This document shows positions 57,003-61,916 of a stretch of 61,916 nt of DNA, piece by piece. Location: positions 1-61,916 of the forward strand of contig JAOUFN010000015.1 of assembly GCA_029858285.1 (NCBI GenBank), read 5' to 3'. Each line of letters opens with the position of its first letter. Within the stretch, counting starts at the first letter, position 1. The stretch is from Nitrospirota bacterium (GTDB taxonomy: Bacteria > Nitrospirota > JACRHL01). The notes beneath the pieces were generated by a model that saw only the letters and a program-made list of their open reading frames with translations, did not search any database and was not told the DNA's origin. A program made the position numbers and the translations under genes.

Positions 57003-59948
57003 GTGGACAAGGAACCGGGAAAAATCCCCGCCATATCCGTGTTGCGCCCCACGGGCGAAACCGCAAGCCGTTCCCTGCGCCGCCACACCTGGCTGCTGAT
57101 CGGGCTGGGGGCGGTGGTGTGCCTGTCCTGTGTGGGATTTCTGGAGGCCCAGTGGCAAAACATTTTGGCGCTGGAACAACGCGCCAATGAATACCACCAG
57201 CGCTCCGCCCTGCTCACCAGCACCGCCATCCGCGAACTGGAGCATCTCAGCCGGGCGGTTCTGATTCGCTCCGACGTTTCTCCCGACGTTTCTCCCGACG
57301 TTTCTCCCGACGTTTCTCCCGACGCTTCTCCCGACGTTTCTCCCGACGTCTCCCTCGACCTTGCCACCGGTACCCTCGCCGACCGCATGGACCGTCTGAC
57401 CGAGGCCCTCGCCCAGTTGCGCGCCGCCCAGAACCGCTTTCTCGAGGCCCCCATGGAACAGGCCCTGAGTCTGGCCGAGGCCGACCATGCCCGGTTGCGG
57501 GACCAGTTGGGGCAACCCCGTGTCGATCCCCGCCAGTTGGGCGAAACCCTCCACGCCCTGCACCACCATCTGATCGACCTGGAACACCTGCACACCTCCG
57601 ACATGGCGGTGGACCGGGCACGCATGCTCCACGCCCAGAATTTTCGCCCCTGGGCCATGCTGCTGTTCCTGGTGGTGGTGCCCGGCGCCGGATTGGTCGT
57701 GGTGTGGCGCATCCTGCAACTGACCTCCCAGGCCGTGCGCCGCCAGTCGGAATCCGAGGCCGCCGTCTACGAGGCCCAGCGCATCGCCGGGCTGGGACAG
57801 TGGGACTGGGACATGCAGAACGGCCTGCTCTCCTGGTCGGAGCAGACCTTCCACATCTTCGGCCTGCCCCCGACCACCGACCCCATGCCCGACAGCGTGT
57901 TCTCCGAGCGCCTGTTCCCCGCCGACGAGGAGCGCGTGGAGGCCGCCGCCGATGCCGCCCTGCACGGTCCGGGCCCCTATGTGGTGGAGCACCGGGTGCT
58001 GCGGCCGGACGGCCAGGTACGCTGGGTGCACGAACGCGGCGAGGTGCTGCGCCACCCCGAAACCGGCGCCCCCCTGCGCATGCTCGGCACCGTGCTCGAC
58101 GTGACCGCCCTGAAGGAGTCCCAGTTGCGCCTTGCCGAAAGCCAGTCCCTGCTGCTGGCCATCAACACCGCCCAGGCCGAGTTCATCCACAACGTGCAGG
58201 CCGAAAGGCCGTTCGAGCGGCTGCTGGAGAACATCCTGCACCTCACCGGCAGCGGCTGCGGGTTCATCGCCGAAGTAGACCACGCCGTAAACGGCGATCC
58301 CCTGCTGCGTCCCCGCGCCACCCGCCACATCCCCCACGGCACCCTGCAGACCGACACCGCTCCGGCCGGTGCCGCGTGCAGAGGGATCGACATTGGCGAC
58401 GGCGAGGAATTGCCACTTGGCGACATGCACCCCCTGCTGCAGGCCACCGTGCAGGGCGGCCAGCCGGTGATCTTCAGCCAGCCGCAGGAGGCCGCCCGGT
58501 CCGCGACCGGCCCCGCCGGACTGCCCGCGGGTCACCCGCCGCTGGTGACGTTCCTCGGACTGCCCCTGCACGCCGGGGAACGGCTGGTGGGCATGATCGG
58601 CCTCGCCAACCGTGACGGCGGCTACTCCACGGACATAGCCCGGTCCCTGGAGCCGCTCCTCAACACCTGTGGCGGGCTGATCCGCGCCATGCGCGACAGC
58701 CGGGGCCGGGCCGCGGCGGAACGGGCGCTGATGGACAGCGAGCGGCGCTTCCGCGAAATGGCCGAAAACATCCGCGAGGCATTCTGGGTAAGCAGCCCGG
58801 ACGGCACCCGCCTGCTCTACGTCAGCCCCGCCTATGAGGAACTGTTCGCCCAGCCGGTGGCCGCCGTCTACCACGACAGCGGGGCGTTTCTGGCCCACGT
58901 CCACGCCGACGACCGGCCACGGGTGGCCAAAGCCCTGGCCAGTGTGCGCGAGCGGCAACACGAAACCTTCCGCGTCGTCCACCCCCACGGCGGGGTACGC
59001 TGGGCAGAGGCGCGCGGCTTTCCGGTGCGGGATGCCAGCGGCCACATCTGCCGCGTGGTGGGCATCGCCATGGACATCACCGCCCGCAAGGAGGCCGAAG
59101 AGGCCGAGCGCCGCCACCGCGAGGAACTGGCCAGGGTGCTGCGTCTGACCACCATGGGGGAAGTGGCCTCCGGCATCGCCCACGAGCTCAACCAGCCCCT
59201 GTTCGCCATCACCAACTACGCCCGTGGCAGCGCCCGCCTGCTGGCCGCCGGCGCCAGCACCCCGGAACTGGCCGAGATACTGGAAAAAATCGCCCGTCAG
59301 GCGGAACGCGCCAGCGACGTGATCGACCACCTGCGCGCCCTGGCGCGGGGCGACGGCATCGAGCTGCGGCCCCACAGCCTCAACGATCTGGTGCGGGGGG
59401 CGGTGCGTCTGGCGGTGGGCGACGAGCGCGACGGCCTGCCCCGGGTACACCTGCAACTTGCCGAACACCTGCCGCGGGTGGCGGTGGACCGGATTCAGGT
59501 GGAGCAGGTCATCATCAACCTGGTGCGCAACGCCCTCGAGGCCGTGGGCGACGACCCCCACGCGGAAATCCTGGTGCGCACCGCCCTCCACGGACGGGAT
59601 TCGGCCTCCGGTGGCCTGTCCGCAAATTTGTCCGGAAACCCGTCCGGAAACCCGTCAGAAAATCTGCCGGGAGGAGTTCCGGGTGGCGCCCGGGTGACCA
59701 TCCACGACAGCGGCCCCGGCATCCCCCCCAAATACCTGGGCGGAGAAATTTTCGAACCGTTCTTCACCACCAAAAGCGGCGGCATGGGCATGGGGCTGGC
59801 CATCTCCCGCACCATCATTCAAGCCCATCAGGGCGCCATCTGGGCGGCCAACGGCGAACGCGGCGCGGTGTTCGGCTTTGCCCTGCCGGAATATCAGGCC
59901 GCCACCCAGCAACCCTTCGGACGGAAGGAGGACGCCAGTGCCGCCTGA
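57003..59948 (+). CDS. Sensor histidine kinase with PAS, GAF and PAS domains (FixL/TodS-like)
   Basis: 981 residues from GTG 57003 (GGGGGAT upstream). Two membrane helices (about residues 26-46 and 216-236) bracket a periplasmic region with a repetitive stretch (residues 91-118). Then a PAS domain (GLGQWDWDMQNGLLSWSEQ), a GAF-like domain around residues 395-560, a second PAS (FREMAENIREAFWVSSPDG), HisKA with the phospho-acceptor in GIAHELNQPLFAITNY (near residue 727), and HATPase (NLVRNALEAV, DSGPGIP, FTTKSGGMGMGLAIS). A second low-complexity piece interrupts the ATP-binding domain. It overlaps the regulator gene by 11 bases, showing a cognate pair. The signal is unknown; it lacks visible haem motifs. 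Confidence 0.9.
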   Translation: MDKEPGKIPAISVLRPTGETASRSLRRHTWLLIGLGAVVCLSCVGFLEAQWQNILALEQRANEYHQRSALLTSTAIRELEHLSRAVLIRSDVSPDVSPDVSPDVSPDASPDVSPDVSLDLATGTLADRMDRLTEALAQLRAAQNRFLEAPMEQALSLAEADHARLRDQLGQPRVDPRQLGETLHALHHHLIDLEHLHTSDMAVDRARMLHAQNFRPWAMLLFLVVVPGAGLVVVWRILQLTSQAVRRQSESEAAVYEAQRIAGLGQWDWDMQNGLLSWSEQTFHIFGLPPTTDPMPDSVFSERLFPADEERVEAAADAALHGPGPYVVEHRVLRPDGQVRWVHERGEVLRHPETGAPLRMLGTVLDVTALKESQLRLAESQSLLLAINTAQAEFIHNVQAERPFERLLENILHLTGSGCGFIAEVDHAVNGDPLLRPRATRHIPHGTLQTDTAPAGAACRGIDIGDGEELPLGDMHPLLQATVQGGQPVIFSQPQEAARSATGPAGLPAGHPPLVTFLGLPLHAGERLVGMIGLANRDGGYSTDIARSLEPLLNTCGGLIRAMRDSRGRAAAERALMDSERRFREMAENIREAFWVSSPDGTRLLYVSPAYEELFAQPVAAVYHDSGAFLAHVHADDRPRVAKALASVRERQHETFRVVHPHGGVRWAEARGFPVRDASGHICRVVGIAMDITARKEAEEAERRHREELARVLRLTTMGEVASGIAHELNQPLFAITNYARGSARLLAAGASTPELAEILEKIARQAERASDVIDHLRALARGDGIELRPHSLNDLVRGAVRLAVGDERDGLPRVHLQLAEHLPRVAVDRIQVEQVIINLVRNALEAVGDDPHAEILVRTALHGRDSASGGLSANLSGNPSGNPSENLPGGVPGGARVTIHDSGPGIPPKYLGGEIFEPFFTTKSGGMGMGLAISRTIIQAHQGAIWAANGERGAVFGFALPEYQAATQQPFGRKEDASAA
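57273..57356 (+). repeat. Seven tandem copies of a 12-bp unit inside the sensor kinase gene
   Basis: The unit GACGTTTCTCCC (Asp-Val-Ser-Pro) occurs seven times, five exact and two with changes, with no frame loss because the unit is four codons. It lies in the periplasmic sensor region and could vary in number by slippage. Confidence 0.9.
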
Positions 59949-60630
59949 CAGGAAAAATACCGCCCCCGCCGCGGCCATCATTCCCACCCCCCCCTCCGCC
60001 GCCACCGCCGCCACCGTGTTCGTGGTGGATGACGACGCGGCGGTGCGCGACTCCCTGGGCTACCTGATCGGTTCCGTGCATCTGGCGGTGGAAGCCTTCG
60101 CCACCCCCGGCGAATTCCTGCGCGCCCACGATCCGGCCCGCCCCGGTTGTCTGGTGCTGGACCTGCGCATGCCCGAAATGGGTGGGCTGGAGCTGCTGGA
60201 AAAGCTGCGCGCCCACGGCAACACCCTGCCGGTGCTGTTCCTCACCGCCCACGGCTCGGTGCCGGTGGCCGTTAGCGCCATCCAGCACGGCGCGGTGGAT
60301 TTTCTGGAAAAGCCGGTCAACCAGCAGGTGCTGATCGAGCGCATCCTGCACGCCGTGGCGCTGGACACCCGCACCCGGGGCCGCTCCGCCAGCCGCCAGG
60401 AGGTGCTGGAGCGCTACCGCAGCCTGACCGCGCGCGAGCGCGACGTGCTGGAGCGGGTGGTGGCGGGAGACGCCAACAAGCAGATTGCCGACCATCTGGC
60501 GGTGAGCCCCAAGACCGTGGAAACCCACCGCGCCCGGGTGATGCAAAAAATGGCCGCCGAATCCCTGGCGGAACTGGTGCGCATGGTGCTGGAGGCGCGG
60601 CTCATCCGGGAAATCCCCGACAAATTATAG
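59938..60630 (+). CDS. FixJ-family response regulator
   Basis: 230 residues from GTG 59938 with GGAGG upstream, overlapping the kinase gene. After a 25-residue proline-rich N-terminus comes a receiver domain (VVDDDAAVRDS, phospho-aspartate in VLDLRMPEMGG, Thr in LTAHGS, Lys in LEKPVN) and a LuxR-type helix-turn-helix (LTARERDVLERVVAGDANKQ, IADHLAVSPKTVETHRARV). It should bind promoters once phosphorylated by the adjacent kinase. Its target genes are unknown. Confidence 0.93.
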   Translation: MPPDRKNTAPAAAIIPTPPSAATAATVFVVDDDAAVRDSLGYLIGSVHLAVEAFATPGEFLRAHDPARPGCLVLDLRMPEMGGLELLEKLRAHGNTLPVLFLTAHGSVPVAVSAIQHGAVDFLEKPVNQQVLIERILHAVALDTRTRGRSASRQEVLERYRSLTARERDVLERVVAGDANKQIADHLAVSPKTVETHRARVMQKMAAESLAELVRMVLEARLIREIPDKL

Positions 60631-60789
60631 GAGTTTTCCCCACAGACAAGCCCCCACCGTTTCCCTGACGATAGAGGTGACCGGGGTGGTGGCGCGGGGG
60701 GTGCAATGGGAGAAGCAGCCCACTCGATGGGGAAAATCTGACGCGAGATGACGGGGGCGCTGCGTTCAGTGGCTGGCTCCATATAAGCC

Positions 60790-60823
60790 GGGCGGGGGGA
60801 GGCAGACAGGTCTCCCCCCGCCC
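60790..60823 (+). terminator. GC-rich hairpin after the two-component genes
   Basis: A perfect 12-bp stem (GGGCGGGGGGAG with its complement) and a 10-base loop, 160 bases after the regulator stop. It lacks a T-run and lies between convergent genes. Confidence 0.45.
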
Positions 60824-60884
60824 GTGCTCTTCCCCCTCCCGCCGCCGATTTTTTCTTGCTTCCGGCCCCGCCAGTCCGGCCCCG

Positions 60885-61376
60885 TCAGTGCCCCCGACCG
60901 TTACCCCGCCCGGATTCGCCGTTTTCGCGCCCCCCCTCGTGACGGCCCGGATGCTCCTTTTTGCCCACGCGGCGGTCCATGCGAACCCTGAAATGTTCCT
61001 CCATGTCCCCCCCTTCCGAGGCGGCGCCGCGCAGTTCCTCGGTCACCGCCCGCCGCGCATCGGTGTGCGACAAGCCCGCCGAGTGGGCACGGTTCATGGA
61101 CGACAGGGCGGTGCCCAGACAGCGCCCCCGGCAGCCGGAATCCAGCGACACCATCACCAGTTCCCGCACAGACTGCTCCCGCCCCCCCTGCTCCAGATGC
61201 ACCGTCACCAGCGGCAGCATCACCTCCACCTCGGCCGGGGCCAGGTGCAGTTCCACCTGCAGGCGCTCGGTGATCAGCCGCGCCGAAATTTCCAGCGACT
61301 GGGCAGCGGCGGGGGTGGCGGCCCACAGACAAGGCAGCGACAGGAGCAACAGGACAGACATGCGCTTGGCGTTCAT
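60885..61376 (-). CDS. Secreted hypothetical protein with a Gly/Arg/His-rich tail
   Basis: 163 residues from ATG 61376, with GGAGG about 12 bases upstream. The N-terminal signal peptide (MSVLLLLSLPCLWAATPAAA) is cut near AQS. The mature part has a helical region with a SGCRGRC motif near residue 80, and the C-terminal 40 residues are strongly charged (KKEHPGRHEGGRENGESGRG). No family recognised. The promoter-like palindrome about 100 bases upstream could serve it. Confidence 0.65.
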   Translation of the reverse strand: MNAKRMSVLLLLSLPCLWAATPAAAQSLEISARLITERLQVELHLAPAEVEVMLPLVTVHLEQGGREQSVRELVMVSLDSGCRGRCLGTALSSMNRAHSAGLSHTDARRAVTEELRGAASEGGDMEEHFRVRMDRRVGKKEHPGRHEGGRENGESGRGNGRGH

Positions 61377-61469
61377 CAATTCAAAAAACCTCCGGGTTAG
61401 CCGTAGAGCGGGGAGAAAAAAGGCCATTCTCCCCCAACAGGGTGACAAATCCAAGGGGGGGACCGCGCC

Positions 61470-61497
61470 TTGACAGTCCATTAATTGATGTTATATT
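61470..61497 (+). promoter_or_regulatory. Sigma-70-like promoter overlapping an A/T-rich inverted repeat
   Basis: TTGACA at 61470 and TATATT at 61492, spaced by 16 bases. The spacer and its right flank contain ATTAATTGAT and ATTAATCATTAAT, an imperfect palindrome that could bind a dimeric regulator. It reads toward the window edge; the minus-strand secreted-protein gene lies about 100 bases away. Confidence 0.5.
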
Positions 61498-61698
61498 AAT
61501 CATTAATTCACCTCGCTCCCATGCCGGGACGAAGACGGATCAGGCCCGGCATGCGTAGTTCCGGCAACTTGTTTTAAAGAGTCGCCACCCTCACCGGACA
61601 CACCGGGGTGTAACTTTTATCCCTCCCGACGCCACCCCTTTCCCGACACGGTTCCCGGCAATCATGCCGTTTGCCGGGCACGCCCGCACCCCCGCCTC

Positions 61699-61789
61699 CA
61701 CCGCATTGCCGAAGGCCCCGCACCCCCGCACCCACCGCATTGCCGAAGGCCCCGTCAAGGGCGCACCCACCGCATTGCCGAAGGCCCCG
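61699..61789 (+). repeat. Three direct copies of a 22-bp unit
   Basis: CACCGCATTGCCGAAGGCCCCG begins at 61699, 61733 and 61768, with spacers of 12-13 bases, two of which begin with TCAAGGGCGCA. Confidence 0.85.
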
Positions 61790-61863
61790 TCAAGGGCGCA
61801 GAAGCGGCGTTCAGCCCCTTGCGTTGCCCTTGCGGGGGGCGGAAGAAAAGACGCGGTCTGGTT

Positions 61864-61914
61864 CGCGATGAAGCTGGCCGCGCCATATGTTTTACGCGAA
61901 TACGCCCGCCGGGG
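61864..61914. repeat. Third copy of the dispersed repeat
   Basis: CGCGATGAAGCTGGCCGCG, then TTTTACGCGAATACGC and a G/C-rich end match the elements at 15480-15600 apart from scattered differences. It is cut by the window edge. Confidence 0.6.
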
Positions 61915-61916
61915 CT

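Larger units (their letters stand above)
61377..61916. other. Repeat-rich non-coding end of the window
   Basis: 540 bases without a convincing gene. They hold an A/T-rich promoter-like palindrome (61470-61505), three copies of a 22-bp repeat and one diverged copy of the dispersed element also seen at 15480. Confidence 0.55.

Noticed and set aside
56967-59591. Open frame of 874 codons opposite the sensor kinase
   Set aside because: It mirrors the kinase gene; no recognisable domain.
61699-61789. CRISPR array
   Set aside because: The spacers are only 12-13 bases and partly alike, and no cas genes are present.

Overview
The window is a high-GC chromosomal segment from a Gram-negative, proteobacterium-like organism. 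It encodes type IV minor pilins of the FimT/PilV/PilW/PilX kind, an ExbB/ExbD proton channel, lipoprotein and outer-membrane barrel genes, c-type cytochromes, several sigma-54 (-24/-12) promoters and a FixL/FixJ-like pair. The exact taxon cannot be read from the sequence. Short tandem duplications (10-35 bp units) are scattered through it, both inside and between genes.

Layout. 1-9000: a MarR-type regulator cut by the window edge, a small secreted CxxCH protein behind a perfect sigma-54 promoter, an alpha/beta hydrolase and M23 peptidase pair, tryptophanyl-tRNA synthetase with an iron-sulfur cysteine motif, a TPR lipoprotein/ExbB/ExbD/ExbD operon, and a ClC channel. 9005-12927: a minor-pilin operon on the minus strand with a sigma-54 promoter, a repeat-bearing leader and a terminator. 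13184-15282: cmk and a YajR-like MFS transporter. 15609-20663: a sulfur-carrier operon with its own promoter and terminator. It holds a ThiS-cysteine synthase fusion, a ThiF/MoeB-type E1 enzyme, a threonine-synthase-like PLP enzyme, a MoaD/ThiS carrier ending in Gly-Gly, a NIL-domain protein and a second E1.

20772-32510: a tRNA-Arg(CCU) gene carries an integrated island bounded by a 49-bp direct repeat of the tRNA 3' half (one mismatch). The island holds an orphan gene with a nuclease-like motif, a broken tyrosine integrase, a nitrate-assimilation set (NarK-type transporter, PP2C-kinase fusion, NarB-type reductase, DmsB-DmsC fusion, siroheme nitrite reductase) with two sigma-54 promoters, and an RHS remnant next to the far att copy.

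32551-37532: a YaiI family protein, EmrA/EmrB efflux, a cytochrome c and a membrane ClpP-like protease. 37821-46499: a compact set of podovirus-type structural genes (scaffold-like, N4-gp56 capsid, P22 gp4-like and gp10-like proteins, appendage proteins, ejection-like protein) with no terminase, portal, lysis or integration genes. 46696-61916: housekeeping and accessory genes (queG, nadA, an outer-membrane protein, a 2Fe-2S ferredoxin-like protein, a methyltransferase, an RssA-like phospholipase, a pentapeptide-repeat membrane protein, a sensor kinase with its FixJ-type regulator, and a secreted protein), ending in a repeat-rich non-coding tract.

The two regions most worth following are the sulfur-carrier operon with its fused carrier-synthase enzyme and the nitrate island with a kinase/phosphatase fusion. 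The orphan podoviral structural module comes next.
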